Origin: JAVSMW01 sp032027005
Lineage (GTDB): Bacteria > Bacillota > Thermincolia > Thermincolales > UBA2595
Reading direction: 5' to 3'
Assembly (NCBI GenBank): GCA_032027005.1
Contig: JAVSMW010000012.1
Span: 109,313-173,312, forward strand
DNA: 64,000 bases
Under the pieces are notes generated by a model. That model was not told the origin of the DNA, searched no databases, and saw only the letters and a list, made by a program, of their open reading frames with translations. Numbering within the stretch: position 1 is the first letter of the stretch; every line of letters starts with the position of its first letter. Shown piece by piece: positions 26,797 through 36,565 of this stretch. The position numbers and the translations under genes are program-made.

Positions 26797-27825
26797 CTAG
26801 CCGATTTTTTTCGGGGTGATCAGCACTCTCTTTAAAACATCCAGGTTCTCGAGAACTTTGCCTGTGCCAAAAGCCACACAGAACAAAGGTTCCTCGGCCA
26901 CATGTACCGGCATTCCCGTTTCTTCGCTGACAAGGTGGTCAAGTCCCCTCAGCAGAGAACCTCCTCCTGCCATAAAAATTCCTTTGTCCATGATATCTGA
27001 GGCCAGCTCCGGAGGTGTTTTTTCCAGAGTAACCTTGATAGCCTCCATTATACTGCTGACAGGTTCGGAAAGGGCTTTATAAACTTCTTCTGAAGTAATT
27101 TCCACGGTCTTGGGAAGTCCGGTCAGCAAGTCACGGCCGCGAACTTCATAAGTTTCGACCTGGGAAAAAGGGTAGGCTGAGCCGATTTTAATCTTAATTT
27201 CCTCTGCTGTCCGTTCACCTACCATTAAATTATATGTTCTCTTGATGTGCTGCATAATTGCTTCATCCATTTCGTCCCCGGCAACCCGGATTGACCGGCT
27301 GGTTACAATCCCACCCAGAGAGATAACTGCCACTTCACTGGTACCGCCGCCTATATCCACCACCATGTTACCGGTAGGCTCATGGACCGGTAACCCGGCA
27401 CCAATAGCCGCAGCCATCGGTTCTTCTATCAGATATGCTTCACGGGCACCTGCCTGCAGAGCAGCTTCCCGGACAGCCCGCTCCTCCACGGCAGTAACCC
27501 CGGAAGGAACACAAACAACTACCCTGGGCCTGATTAAATGCGGTTTTTTCTTTAAGGCCTTTGTAATAAAGTATCTCAGCATACTTTGGGTTGTGTCAAA
27601 ATCTGCAATAACTCCGTCTTTCATGGGCCTGATGGCAACAATGTTGCCCGGGGTCCGGCCAATCATCATCTTTGCTTCTTCTCCTACAGCCAGGACATGC
27701 CCGGAATCTCTTTGTATCGCTACAACAGACGGCTCATTTACAACTATCCCCTTGCCTTTTATATATACAGAAGAGTTGGCTGTACCAAGGTCAATTCCCA
27801 TATCCTTCGAAAATATACCAAACAT
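26797..27825 (-). CDS. mreB: Rod shape-determining actin homologue MreB
   Basis: 342 residues, full length. Phosphate-1 loop DLGTANSSVYIKGKG, phosphate-2 VDIGGGTSEVAVISLGG and the adenosine motif GGGSLLRGL are present, and the N-terminus carries an amphipathic start MFGIFSKDMG. It forms membrane-bound filaments that guide wall synthesis. An AAGGGGTTAA site precedes the ATG. It sits 45 bp after radC and leads the mreBCD-mrdA genes. Confidence 0.97.
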   Translation of the reverse strand: MFGIFSKDMGIDLGTANSSVYIKGKGIVVNEPSVVAIQRDSGHVLAVGEEAKMMIGRTPGNIVAIRPMKDGVIADFDTTQSMLRYFITKALKKKPHLIRPRVVVCVPSGVTAVEERAVREAALQAGAREAYLIEEPMAAAIGAGLPVHEPTGNMVVDIGGGTSEVAVISLGGIVTSRSIRVAGDEMDEAIMQHIKRTYNLMVGERTAEEIKIKIGSAYPFSQVETYEVRGRDLLTGLPKTVEITSEEVYKALSEPVSSIMEAIKVTLEKTPPELASDIMDKGIFMAGGGSLLRGLDHLVSEETGMPVHVAEEPLFCVAFGTGKVLENLDVLKRVLITPKKIG

Positions 27826-27870
27826 TAAAGTTAACCCCTTTCAAGCTTCATTTAAATTATGACATGTACT

Positions 27871-28566
27871 TTAGATGATACCCCGTTCCCGTAAACTCAC
27901 AAAGCTGTCCCCGCCGATAACCAAATGATCAAGCACCTGGATGCCGATAATATTGCCTGCTTCCACCAAACGACGGGTGATTTCCTCATCCTCCAGACTG
28001 GGAGTCGGGTCCCCGCTGGGATGATTATGTGCCAGGATGAGGGCAGCCGCACTTCGTTTGATAGAGTTTTTAAACAGCTCCCGCGGATGAACCAATGAAG
28101 AATTCAGGTTGCCTATTGAAATAGTCTCTATATCAATGACTTGATGCTTGGTATTAAGAAATACCGCTTTGAAATGCTCCCTGTCATAGTAACGCATGCG
28201 TTCCTTAAGGAGGTGGTAAACATCATCAGGGGATTTGACCGCTTGTCTCGGTATTGGCCGCCCTGCAGCCAATCTCCGGCCTAACTCAACTGCCGCTTTA
28301 ATCTGGGCAACCTTGGCCGGTCCAATTCCCTTGACAGAACATAATTCCTCCAAAGAACTTTCAGTTATTCCTGACAGACCTCCCGCTTTAGCCAGCAAGA
28401 AAGCCGCCAGATCAAGAGCACTCATGGTACTGGTACCAGTGCGGAGAAGCACCGCCAGCAGTTCAACAGAGCTTAAGCCTTCCGCACCTTCCATTAAAAG
28501 CCGTTCCCTTGGTCTGATATCTTTCGGAAGTTCCTTAATTTTAACCCGGTATTCCAATGAATTCAT
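27871..28566 (-). CDS. radC: RadC family JAMM/MPN domain protein
   Basis: 231 residues. An N-terminal helix-hairpin-helix region (LEELCSVKGIGPAKVAQIKAAVELGRR) precedes the JAMM metal motif: E in the IETISIGNLN segment, then HNHPSGDPTPSLED. RadC was once tied to DNA repair but the function of chromosomal copies is not settled. Position between maf and mreB is the usual one in Firmicutes. Confidence 0.95.
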   Translation of the reverse strand: MNSLEYRVKIKELPKDIRPRERLLMEGAEGLSSVELLAVLLRTGTSTMSALDLAAFLLAKAGGLSGITESSLEELCSVKGIGPAKVAQIKAAVELGRRLAAGRPIPRQAVKSPDDVYHLLKERMRYYDREHFKAVFLNTKHQVIDIETISIGNLNSSLVHPRELFKNSIKRSAAALILAHNHPSGDPTPSLEDEEITRRLVEAGNIIGIQVLDHLVIGGDSFVSLRERGII

Positions 28567-28604
28567 AAAATAAATCCCTTCAAGTGTTACGCATTATTTT
28601 AAGG

Positions 28605-29183
28605 TTAACCCAAGACTTGCACTCCAAAGTCCTTAAGCACCTCAGTCAACCGAGATACCGGCAAACCTACCACGTTAAAGTAACAGCCGTCTATTTTCTC
28701 AACCAAGACTGCACCCAGACCCTGAATCGCATACGATCCAGCCTTGCCCATGGGTTCGCTGGACTCTACATAGGCACTTATTTCAGCATCTGTGAGTCGG
28801 CGAAAAAAAACCCGGGTGGTTTCATTGGCTTGAACAACTTTCCCGGTGGCTGCTTCTATTACACAAAAGCCGGTAATAACCAAGTGGTCGCTGCCACTTA
28901 AACTGCGCAGTGTCGCGGCGGCATCCTCCTTATCAAGAGGTTTGCCAAGAATCCTGGTGCCATGGACCACAATGGTATCTGCCCCAATCACAACAGCTCC
29001 GGGTTCCATCTGTGCAATCCCTCTGGCTTTGCGCAGGGCCAGCTCACAAACCGCCTGATGTGGTGGCATCCCTGCCGGGATAGTTTCATCCACTTCCTTG
29101 ACTTTGACTTCAAAGTAAAGGCCCATTTGCCTGAGAATTTCCAGCCGCCTTGGTGATGATGAGGCCAAGATTATCTTTTTCAT
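28605..29183 (-). CDS. maf: Maf-like nucleoside triphosphate pyrophosphatase
   Basis: 192 residues: ASSSPRRLEIL nucleotide motif at the N-terminus, VKEVDETIPAG, and VIGADTIV with the catalytic Asp. This sequence type is a dTTP/UTP pyrophosphatase, which prevents use of modified nucleotides. It lies upstream of radC in the usual maf-radC-mreB order, separated by 38 bp. Confidence 0.95.
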   Translation of the reverse strand: MKKIILASSSPRRLEILRQMGLYFEVKVKEVDETIPAGMPPHQAVCELALRKARGIAQMEPGAVVIGADTIVVHGTRILGKPLDKEDAAATLRSLSGSDHLVITGFCVIEAATGKVVQANETTRVFFRRLTDAEISAYVESSEPMGKAGSYAIQGLGAVLVEKIDGCYFNVVGLPVSRLTEVLKDFGVQVLG

Positions 29184-29327
29184 AAATAACCATCCATTAA
29201 TAGCGTATCAATAACCGGGATCTACAAATATCGTTCCCCTTGTTAAACTTCCATATACTCAACAGTTATAAAGTACGTACATCCCGGATTTTTTTAGAGC
29301 GGAATAACCGAATTTCTTCCTCATATC

Positions 29328-29370
29328 AGTTTATCATTTATGACAATTAATGACAAGCTTAATTAAGCTT
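29328..29370 (-). promoter_or_regulatory. Possible sigma-A promoter for maf-radC-mre with an upstream palindrome
   Basis: On the minus strand TTGTCA (29351-29356), 17 bases, TAAACT (29328-29333). Overlapping its upstream edge is a perfect 16-base palindrome AAGCTTAATTAAGCTT (29355-29370). Pattern match only; the 145-bp leader to maf would be long. Confidence 0.3.
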
Positions 29371-29637
29371 TCCAGGCTCCCAGCCAATGTTTCCAGCTTC
29401 CGCCCTTGTGTAAATTAAGTACTATATGCACTTTAGTCCTTTCGACAAAAGAGGTGAAAATCCTTTTCAATAAAGTCTGCCTAATATTGGGAAGAGCAAG
29501 TCGGTATTAAATCCTTATATAATTTTACATAAATCTTAGATTACATATCAATGATAGATTGGTGATTTATCAATATAATTTGCTGTTAATTATACACCTA
29601 CCGGCCGTAGAGATGTCGTTCTCGATTCACCGGTCTT

Positions 29638-29666
29638 TCTCTGTGCCTCTGTGAACTCTGTGGTAT
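29638..29666. repeat. Dispersed CTCTGTG repeat unit
   Basis: CTCTGTGCCTCTGTGAACTC continuing into TGTGGTAT. The same unit occurs at 44845-44872 and, inverted, at 44690-44716. It is a recurrent intergenic sequence of unknown function in many bacterial genomes. Confidence 0.75.
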
Positions 29667-29739
29667 ATTTTGTATTTTCGAACTTTAAATTATAATGAGG
29701 TAACGTTGAACGTCACCTCGGCATTTTCAACACATAGAC

Positions 29740-29776
29740 AAAAAAAGACTGCCTCTACGAGACAGCCCCCTTTTGT
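29740..29776 (-). terminator. Rho-independent terminator after rex
   Basis: On the minus strand GGCTGTCTC-GTA-GAGGCAGTC followed by seven T. Stem of 9 bp with two G-U pairs, 20-50 bp after the rex stop. Confidence 0.8.
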
Positions 29777-29794
29777 TCATCCCAACATTTACTA

Positions 29795-30433
29795 TTAAAA
29801 CTTAATATCCCTCAGGCATAAATGAAAAGTCAGCAACTCCAACCTTGTCGCCAAATCCATGTCTCGCATCTCAATTTCTTCAGGGACGATCAACACAGTA
29901 GGCGCAAAATTGAGAATGGCCTTCACACCGGCATTAATCAGCATATTAGCCGCATCCTGTGCCGCCGAAGCAGGAACGGTAATTATCCCAATCCGCACAT
30001 CATATGCGCTAATTACCTCTTTCATATTCTCTGTGCCCATTACTTCAAGATTAACTAATCGCTTACCGATTTTAGTCAAGTCATTATCAAAGACACCAAC
30101 TATATTAAAACCCCGCTCTTTAAATCCACGATAAGAGACAAGAGCCGAGCCCAGGTTACCGGCACCAACAACTACTACGTTCCAGGCCCCATTTAAGCCA
30201 AGAATTTTAAGTGTGTGCCTAAGAAGGTCTTTTACATTGTAGCCCACTCCTCTGGTCCCAAATTCGCCGAAATAAGCAAGATCTTTTCTGACCTGAGCTG
30301 GACTGACACCCACACCTTCAGCAATTTCACCGGAAGAAATAGTTACTATACCCTTTTTGTCCGCTTGTTCGAGAAAACGCGAGTAAACAGATAATCTGAC
30401 AATCGTAGCCTCTGGAATTTTTAAAGCTTTCAC
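29795..30433 (-). CDS. rex: Redox-sensing transcriptional repressor Rex
   Basis: 212 residues when started at the GTG at 30433, which has AAGGAGG 7 bases upstream; an in-frame ATG 18 bases earlier overlaps that ribosome site and is unlikely. The N-terminal winged helix contains VSPAQVRKDLAYFGEFGTRGVGY, and the Rossmann fold has VVVVGAGNLGSAL for NADH/NAD+. A C-terminal domain-swap helix ends LRDIKF. Rex represses fermentation and respiration genes and is released at high NADH/NAD+, which fits an anaerobe. Confidence 0.96.
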   Translation of the reverse strand: MKALKIPEATIVRLSVYSRFLEQADKKGIVTISSGEIAEGVGVSPAQVRKDLAYFGEFGTRGVGYNVKDLLRHTLKILGLNGAWNVVVVGAGNLGSALVSYRGFKERGFNIVGVFDNDLTKIGKRLVNLEVMGTENMKEVISAYDVRIGIITVPASAAQDAANMLINAGVKAILNFAPTVLIVPEEIEMRDMDLATRLELLTFHLCLRDIKF

Positions 30434-30497
30434 CCTATTCCCTCCTTTCATCCCTCTTAGCTTTTAATTATATCATGAGGGAAGAACTTGGACAATG

Positions 30498-31328
30498 TTA
30501 AGTTTTACTGACTTTATCGACTTTCTCCCAAAAAAGTTGAAAATTGTCGACAAATATCAAAAGACCGTTTTGCAAGTCTGCAAAACTCTGCTGGTTTTTT
30601 TGCTGGCGAAAATTCTGCAATTGAACCTGATATCCCTGAACGCTATCGTTTAACAATGTTAAACTCCGGTTTATTTCCGGGTCATTGGTATTTAGGTCCC
30701 GGCTTGTCGATAAAAGGTCATCATACACTTTTTCAATGACAGCAAATTGATCGTTTAATTGATCCCAATTTAACTTTACCACACTGTCCGTGTTAAAAAG
30801 TACCAGATTTTCCTTCAGCCAGGCCGTATGTTGTTCCAGCACCGGCGTAAGTTCCTGGATAAATGTCGCCGCACCTTTATCATACCTCAGGTTAGCGCCG
30901 TTAATTACCGTTGATGCTGTAAAACTTCCAACCCCCTTTTCTTTCAACTGCTGTTTTATAAACTCTGTATCGGCACGTTTCTGGTATACCCCTAACCAAA
31001 TCCTAAAGGGGGCAGTTTGAGTAATATAAGGATTATACCCCAAAGCCCTGACAGGTTTGGCCGCATCAATAGCTCCCTGCAAATCGGAGTAAACGCCAAC
31101 CTGCAGGTAATAAACAGGAACAGTGTTCAGCACCAAAACTTTTGCATCACTGGGAACTACAGCAATCTTAGAGGCCTTAGCATTCACCTTAATGCTTTCC
31201 GGTACCCCACTCTGCCTGATTATACCCAGATAAAAACGGCCAAGGTAAACTCCCCCCATTATGGCCAGCCAGCTAATTATAGCAATACCCAGCCAAAGTC
31301 CAAATTTATACCGCATTAACCGGTACAT
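30498..31328 (-). CDS. SPOR-domain membrane protein
   Basis: 276 residues from the ATG at 31328 (GGGGGGTG site upstream). A cytosolic basic start MYRLMRYKF is followed by one membrane helix (about 12-35) and an extracytoplasmic SPOR-like domain (about 65-145: PVYYLQVGVYSDLQGAIDAAKPVRALGYNPYI, then FRIWLGVYQKRADTEFI). A helical C-terminal half follows. SPOR domains bind denuded glycan strands at septa. It lies 65 bp upstream of rex and 511 bp downstream of the Crp/Fnr gene. Confidence 0.85.
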   Translation of the reverse strand: MYRLMRYKFGLWLGIAIISWLAIMGGVYLGRFYLGIIRQSGVPESIKVNAKASKIAVVPSDAKVLVLNTVPVYYLQVGVYSDLQGAIDAAKPVRALGYNPYITQTAPFRIWLGVYQKRADTEFIKQQLKEKGVGSFTASTVINGANLRYDKGAATFIQELTPVLEQHTAWLKENLVLFNTDSVVKLNWDQLNDQFAVIEKVYDDLLSTSRDLNTNDPEINRSLTLLNDSVQGYQVQLQNFRQQKNQQSFADLQNGLLIFVDNFQLFWEKVDKVSKT

Positions 31329-31838
31329 AAAAACACCCCCCGCTTTTTCCGCAAATATATATATGTAATAATATGGGAAGTGTTTTTTAATTAGAACAAT
31401 GTGCTGCCCGCCAGGACATTTACCATTTCGGTCCGAGATCACTATCTCAGGCAAATTTCGGGTACATTCCATCGGGGACATTCCATTTGTTAATTTAGGT
31501 TCTATTCCACCAATTCCCCGGAATCCCTTTGCCATTGGCTTTTAATTCCTACCGTTTAACTGTGAATTTTGTCATTTTAATTTTCTTGAATAATTAATTA
31601 AAGGAGAGGTCAATATGACCCCTCCCAAGATCATCCAACGGTCTTTTGGCGTTATGTAAAATTATTCGTCAAACAATTCGATATCCGGAGCATTGCCTTT
31701 TAGGCCAAGCTCCTGCCACCGGCTCTTAACTTTCTCATACCACAGTTCCCTGTCCAGCATGGTATCTTTGCCCGGCGAGGCCTAATAGCCCACTTGTGGT
31801 GATATTTGTCATATCACTAGAGGCTCTTTTTTCTTCGA
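31329..31838. other. 510-bp region with little coding content
   Basis: Contains a 32-codon open stretch (31662-31760), a direct repeat of ACATTCCAT around 31453 and 31477, and a hairpin GTGATAT/ATATCAC at 31799-31817 that may end the Crp/Fnr transcript. No full gene is seen. Confidence 0.45.
31662..31760 (-). pseudogene. Short C-terminal-like gene remnant
   Basis: An ATG-started 32-codon frame reading MLDRELWYEKVKSRWQELGL and ending DIELFDE. The charged, helical character and lack of any ribosome site suggest the tail of a lost gene, not a working one. The parent family is not certain; tungsten-containing aldehyde oxidoreductases have somewhat similar tails (weak guess). Confidence 0.2.
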
Positions 31839-32474
31839 TTACAATTCAAGTGGAGCAAAATAGGGCACTACATAATACCGGTCCTGACGTTTTATATGTC
31901 CCGTTTCCAACAGACTTTTCAGGCAAATGCTTACCCGGGGGCGTGAGAGCCCGAGGAAATCGGCAATGACCTGTTGGGTTAGATTAAAAGGAATTAATTT
32001 GCCGTTGGGCAGATCAGTCCCAAAGACATCAGCAAAATGGACCAGTAAATCTTTCACTTTTCTGAAAGCGTCCTGCTGATCGGCAGCCAGTTTAAGTTCC
32101 TGTAATTTTAAAACTCTATCCCCCAACTCAGCCAAAAAAACAGACATGATATGGGGATGCTTGAGAAGAAATGATTCCAGTGAGTTTTTATTAAAAGCCC
32201 GCAAATCACATGGAGTAAGGGAAGTGGCAGTTATCGGAAATAACCCGGACTTAAACAAAGTCGTTAACCCTATGAATTCCCCCGGAGCACAAATACGAAA
32301 AATACTCTCTTTGCCCTGATCGGAAACCACACTGTGCCTAGTCCATCCTTTTTTCAGATAATAGATAAATTCAATTTCGCTCCCCTGGGCAGCTATAACC
32401 TGATTTGCATTACAGTGAACTTCAGTGAAAGGCAGCTTCTTTTTTATAATTCTCAACGCAATTTCCCTATTCAT
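31839..32474 (-). CDS. Crp/Fnr family transcriptional regulator
   Basis: 211 residues from the ATG at 32474 (GAGGTGACC site). An N-terminal cyclic-nucleotide-binding-type beta barrel (about 15-120, GSEIEFIYYLKKGW, FRICAPGEFIGL) precedes a C-terminal winged helix with recognition helix LGLSRPRVSICLKSLLETGHI. There are no clustered cysteines for an Fnr iron-sulfur centre. Target and effector cannot be told. It is flanked by non-coding DNA and appears monocistronic. Confidence 0.9.
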   Translation of the reverse strand: MNREIALRIIKKKLPFTEVHCNANQVIAAQGSEIEFIYYLKKGWTRHSVVSDQGKESIFRICAPGEFIGLTTLFKSGLFPITATSLTPCDLRAFNKNSLESFLLKHPHIMSVFLAELGDRVLKLQELKLAADQQDAFRKVKDLLVHFADVFGTDLPNGKLIPFNLTQQVIADFLGLSRPRVSICLKSLLETGHIKRQDRYYVVPYFAPLEL

Positions 32475-32596
32475 GGTCACCTCGAAAACTATTCATATTT
32501 TTAATATTGTATGGCTGCCGGAAAGAGAAAACAAGAACTTATCCACCAACGGTAGGAGAACGGCCTGAAACGACAGTATTAAGAGTCAAATTAATT

Positions 32597-33889
32597 TTAC
32601 CTACTTTTAAAAATGGCGCGGGCTTCGGCGACCATATATAATGACCCCGTCACACAAACCAGATCCTCCGGGCCGGCTAAGTCCATCCCTTTTTTCACAG
32701 CTTCACCAATACTTTCAATTAAATAAACTTCATTTACATATTTTCGCACCTCGTCGGCAATTTTCTCCCAATCACCGGCCCGGGGTGAATTAGGTTTGGT
32801 GACTACCACGGCCTTAGCCAAAGGGGCCAGTTCGGCTACCACCTTTTCCCTTTCTTTGTCTCCCAGCATGCCAAAAACGAGAAATAAATCTTGATAGGAA
32901 AAAACATCTTTTAGGGCTTTGCTTAATGATAAAGCACCATGCATGTTATGAGCACCATCAAGCAAAACCCGGGGACTGGTACTGACCATTTCCAGGCGGG
33001 CCGGCCAAGATGCACCGGCTAACCCCTGCCGGACAGTCTGTTCATCAATAAAGACTCCGGAACTGCCTAAAGCCTCGATAGCAGCCAGGGCAGTGCAGGC
33101 GTTTAGCACCTGATGTTCTCCTACCAACCGGATCCGCAGCTCTTTGTATGTTTTGGCAGGTGTAGAAACGTCAAATTCTACACCCGCTTCAGTGTTTTTG
33201 CTAATCCTCCAGGTTAAGTCCCGCCCCACTTCAGTTAAAGTACTACCGTTCTTTTGCGCAGCCTCTCTGATGACCGCCAGAGCTGCCTGGTCATCGGCAG
33301 CGGTAACCGCCGGAACCTTAGGCTTGATGATGCCGGATTTGATAGCAGCAATTTCAGTGATGGTGCTGCCCAGGTAATCCATATGGTCCATAGCCACATT
33401 CGTGATTACTGAAACCTGAGGGATTACAACATTGGTGGAATCTATGGCCCCACCCAGGCCGACCTCCAGGATCAGGAAGTCAACGGCCTCAATCCAGAAA
33501 TAGAGGAAACCCAAGGCTGTACTGACCTCAAATTCGGTCGGATGTTCAAAACCCTCTTTGACCATATTCTCCAAAAGAGGCCTCATTCCGGTCAGCAGTT
33601 CGGCGATTTTCTCCTGGCTGATCTCTGCCCCGTTTATTTTATAGCGTTCACAGTAGGAATGTAAATGGGGGGAGGTGAACATCCCCACCTTAAAACCGGC
33701 GGCCTCCAATACACCGGCTATCATTGTAGCGGTAGAACCTTTGCCATTGGTGCCGCCTACATGGAAAACCTTTAATTTCAGGTGGGGATTGTCGAGCCTG
33801 GCTAACAACTCTTCAATCCTGCCCAGGCCAAAATTAAAACCAAATTTAGTCAGATCACGCAGAAAATTAATGGCCTCATCGTAGTTCAT
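32597..33889 (-). CDS. folC: Folylpolyglutamate synthase/dihydrofolate synthase
   Basis: 430 residues. P-loop GGTNGKGSTATM near residue 45, FTSPHLHSYCERYKING, LEVGLGGAIDSTNV and C-terminal DGAHNMHGA are family hallmarks. It adds glutamates to folates, and possibly dihydropteroate to dihydrofolate. It starts 5 bp after the valS stop, the common valS-folC pair. Confidence 0.96.
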   Translation of the reverse strand: MNYDEAINFLRDLTKFGFNFGLGRIEELLARLDNPHLKLKVFHVGGTNGKGSTATMIAGVLEAAGFKVGMFTSPHLHSYCERYKINGAEISQEKIAELLTGMRPLLENMVKEGFEHPTEFEVSTALGFLYFWIEAVDFLILEVGLGGAIDSTNVVIPQVSVITNVAMDHMDYLGSTITEIAAIKSGIIKPKVPAVTAADDQAALAVIREAAQKNGSTLTEVGRDLTWRISKNTEAGVEFDVSTPAKTYKELRIRLVGEHQVLNACTALAAIEALGSSGVFIDEQTVRQGLAGASWPARLEMVSTSPRVLLDGAHNMHGALSLSKALKDVFSYQDLFLVFGMLGDKEREKVVAELAPLAKAVVVTKPNSPRAGDWEKIADEVRKYVNEVYLIESIGEAVKKGMDLAGPEDLVCVTGSLYMVAEARAIFKSR

Positions 33890-33894
33890 TTCAA

Positions 33895-36540
33895 TTAGCT
33901 CCTTAATCCCTGCAGCCTGTCCTCGATAGTTCTCTTTTTATCCAGGAACTCTTTCTGCTTTTCGCGTTCTTTTTCGATAACATCCGCCGGGGCCTTATCA
34001 AGGAACCCTGAATTTGAAAGTTTGCCGGTCACCCTGGCTAACTCTTTGTCAAGGGTAGCCAATTCTTTCTCCAGCCGGGCAATTTCTTTCTCAATGTCAA
34101 TCAGCCCTTTTAGCGGCATGAATACCTCAACCCCTCTGGTAATAGCACTCATGGCGTTATCAGGCTTAGTATCCAGAGACTGCTGCAGAATAATGTCAGA
34201 GGCTCCCGCCAGGTTCTCAATATAATCAAGTCCACCCTCCAGCCGCCAGTAGTTGTCTGCAGTATTGGCCGCAAGGATTACTTCGGCCTTCCGGGACGGA
34301 GGAACATTCATTTCACCCCTGATATTTCTAACAGCTTTTATTACTTCCATAACCACTGCCATCTGTTCTACCGCCTCTTCGTCAGTTAGAGCAGCATCGT
34401 AGTCCGGCCATTTCTGGAGCATAATGGTGTCACCTTCATGAGGCAGGTGCTGCCAAATTTCTTCGGTGATAAACGGCATCATCGGATGCAGTAGTTTCAT
34501 GGTATTGGAAAGCACGTGCCACAGTACATACTGCGCGGTTTTCCTGGTTGCCTCATCTTTTTTGCCATACAAGGCCGGTTTAACCAGTTCAATATACCAG
34601 TCACAAAACTCATTCCAGATGAACTCATACATGCCCCGCGCCGCTTCACCAAGGTCGTATCTTTCCAGATTCCTGGTAACCTCCCTGACTGTTTCATTAA
34701 ACCTGCCGAGAATCCATTTATCGGCCAAGGTATAGTTTTGCCCAACCTCTCTGGGCTCGAAATCGCCCAGGTTCATCATTACAAAGCGGGAGGCGTTCCA
34801 AATCTTATTGGCAAAATTCCTGGTGTTATCCAGCCTGTCAAAATGGAACCGCAGGTCATTACCCGGGGTATTCCCGGTAATGAGCATGAACCTTAAGGTA
34901 TCGGCCCCGTATTTATCAATAACTTCAATGGGGTCAACCCCGTTATTCAAAGATTTACTCATTTTGCGGCCCTGGGAGTCAAGAATCAAACCATGAATAA
35001 AGACTTCCTTAAAGGGCACATCCTGCATGAATTCCATAGCCATAAAAATCATCCTGGCCACCCAGAAAAAGATAATGTCCCTTCCTGTAACCAACACAGC
35101 TGTGGGATAAAACTGCTCCAACTCAGGTGTCCGCTCAGGCCAGCCCAGGGTAGAAAAAGGCCACAAACCTGAGCTAAACCAGGTATCAAGCACATCGGGA
35201 TCCTGCACCAGCTCCTTGCTGCCACATTTAGGACACTCTGCGGGAGCATCGGTATCACAGATAATTTCCTGGCAGTCCTGGCAGTACCACACAGGAATCC
35301 GGTGTCCCCACCAAAGCTGACGGGAAATACACCAATCCCGGATATTTTCCATCCAGCCCAGATAGACTTTGGTGAATCTTTCGGGCACGAATTTCACCCG
35401 GCCATCTTTGGCAGCCGCAATGGCAGGTTCAGCTAAAGGTTTCATTTTAACAAACCATTGTTTCGATATCATTGGTTCAACCACAGTAGAGCACCTATAG
35501 CACTGTCCAACTGAGTGGGTATGATCATCTATCTTTAGAAGGAACCCGCCCTCTTCTAAATCTTTAAGAATCTGCTTCCGGCATTCATACCTGTCCATAC
35601 CCTGATATTTACCGGCTTCTGCATTCATAGTGCCATCCAGGTTCATGACATTAACCTGGGGCAGGTTGTGCCGGCGGCCTACTTCAAAGTCGTTAGGGTC
35701 ATGGGCTGGGGTTATTTTCACTACCCCGGTCCCAAACTCAGGGTCAACATACTCATCGGCAATGATGGGAATTTCCCGGCCTACCAGGGGCAGGATCACG
35801 GATTTGCCGATCAGGTGTTTGTATCTTTCATCTTCTGGGTGTACGGCTACGGCAGTATCACCCAGCATGGTTTCAGGTCTGGTGGTAGCCAGGTAAATAT
35901 AATCATCACTGTGTTTAACAGGATACCTCAAATGATAAAAATGGCCGGCCTGCTCTTCATGCTCCACCTCAATATCTGAGATAGTAGTATGGCACTTGGG
36001 GCACCAGTTGATGATGTAGTTGTCCTGGTAGATCAGGCCCTTCCGGTAAAGCTCCACAAAAACCTTCTGCACGGCATGGGAACATCCTTCGTCCATGGTA
36101 AAGCGTTCACGGTCCCAGTCACAGGACGAACCCAAGACCTTAAGCTGGCCGGCAATGCGGTCATGGTATAACTCTTTCCACTCCCAGACCCGCACCAGAA
36201 ATTTCTCCCGGCCCAGGTCATATTTAGACAGTCCCTCTTTGGCCAACTGTTCTTCGACTTTCGCCTGGGTAGCGATCCCGGCATGGTCTGTGCCCGGTAC
36301 CCATAAAGCATTATAACCCTGCATCCGCCTCCACCTGATCAGAATGTCCTGCAGGGTGTTGTCCATAGCATGTCCCATATGTAAAGCCCCGGTGACATTG
36401 GGCGGCGGCATAACGATAGTAAAGGGCTGCTTGTTCTTTTCAACCTCAGCGTGAAAAAAGCCGTTTTCTTCCCAGAACTTGTAGAGCTTTTTTTCCACCT
36501 GCTGGGGGTCGTAAGTAGTGGAGATGTTTTTTTCTTCCAT
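33895..36540 (-). CDS. valS: Valyl-tRNA synthetase
   Basis: 881 residues, class I. HIGH signature in PPPNVTGALHMGHAM, editing domain CP1 (about 190-350), KMSKS in GRKMSKSLNNG, anticodon-binding domain and the ValRS-specific C-terminal coiled coil (IDIEKEIARLEKELATLDKEL). A GAGGACT site precedes the ATG. Expression is controlled by the T-box leader upstream. Confidence 0.97.
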   Translation of the reverse strand: MEEKNISTTYDPQQVEKKLYKFWEENGFFHAEVEKNKQPFTIVMPPPNVTGALHMGHAMDNTLQDILIRWRRMQGYNALWVPGTDHAGIATQAKVEEQLAKEGLSKYDLGREKFLVRVWEWKELYHDRIAGQLKVLGSSCDWDRERFTMDEGCSHAVQKVFVELYRKGLIYQDNYIINWCPKCHTTISDIEVEHEEQAGHFYHLRYPVKHSDDYIYLATTRPETMLGDTAVAVHPEDERYKHLIGKSVILPLVGREIPIIADEYVDPEFGTGVVKITPAHDPNDFEVGRRHNLPQVNVMNLDGTMNAEAGKYQGMDRYECRKQILKDLEEGGFLLKIDDHTHSVGQCYRCSTVVEPMISKQWFVKMKPLAEPAIAAAKDGRVKFVPERFTKVYLGWMENIRDWCISRQLWWGHRIPVWYCQDCQEIICDTDAPAECPKCGSKELVQDPDVLDTWFSSGLWPFSTLGWPERTPELEQFYPTAVLVTGRDIIFFWVARMIFMAMEFMQDVPFKEVFIHGLILDSQGRKMSKSLNNGVDPIEVIDKYGADTLRFMLITGNTPGNDLRFHFDRLDNTRNFANKIWNASRFVMMNLGDFEPREVGQNYTLADKWILGRFNETVREVTRNLERYDLGEAARGMYEFIWNEFCDWYIELVKPALYGKKDEATRKTAQYVLWHVLSNTMKLLHPMMPFITEEIWQHLPHEGDTIMLQKWPDYDAALTDEEAVEQMAVVMEVIKAVRNIRGEMNVPPSRKAEVILAANTADNYWRLEGGLDYIENLAGASDIILQQSLDTKPDNAMSAITRGVEVFMPLKGLIDIEKEIARLEKELATLDKELARVTGKLSNSGFLDKAPADVIEKEREKQKEFLDKKRTIEDRLQGLRS

Positions 36541-36565
36541 TATAAAGTCCTCCTAATAAACGTAA

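Larger units (their letters stand above)
29184..29794. other. 611-bp intergenic region between rex and maf
   Basis: No gene recognised. It holds the possible promoter at 29328-29370, AT-rich DNA to 29600, a CTCTGTG repeat unit at 29638-29666, an imperfect palindrome GAGGTAACGTTGAACGTCACCTC split around 29697-29719, and the rex terminator at 29740-29776. Confidence 0.6.
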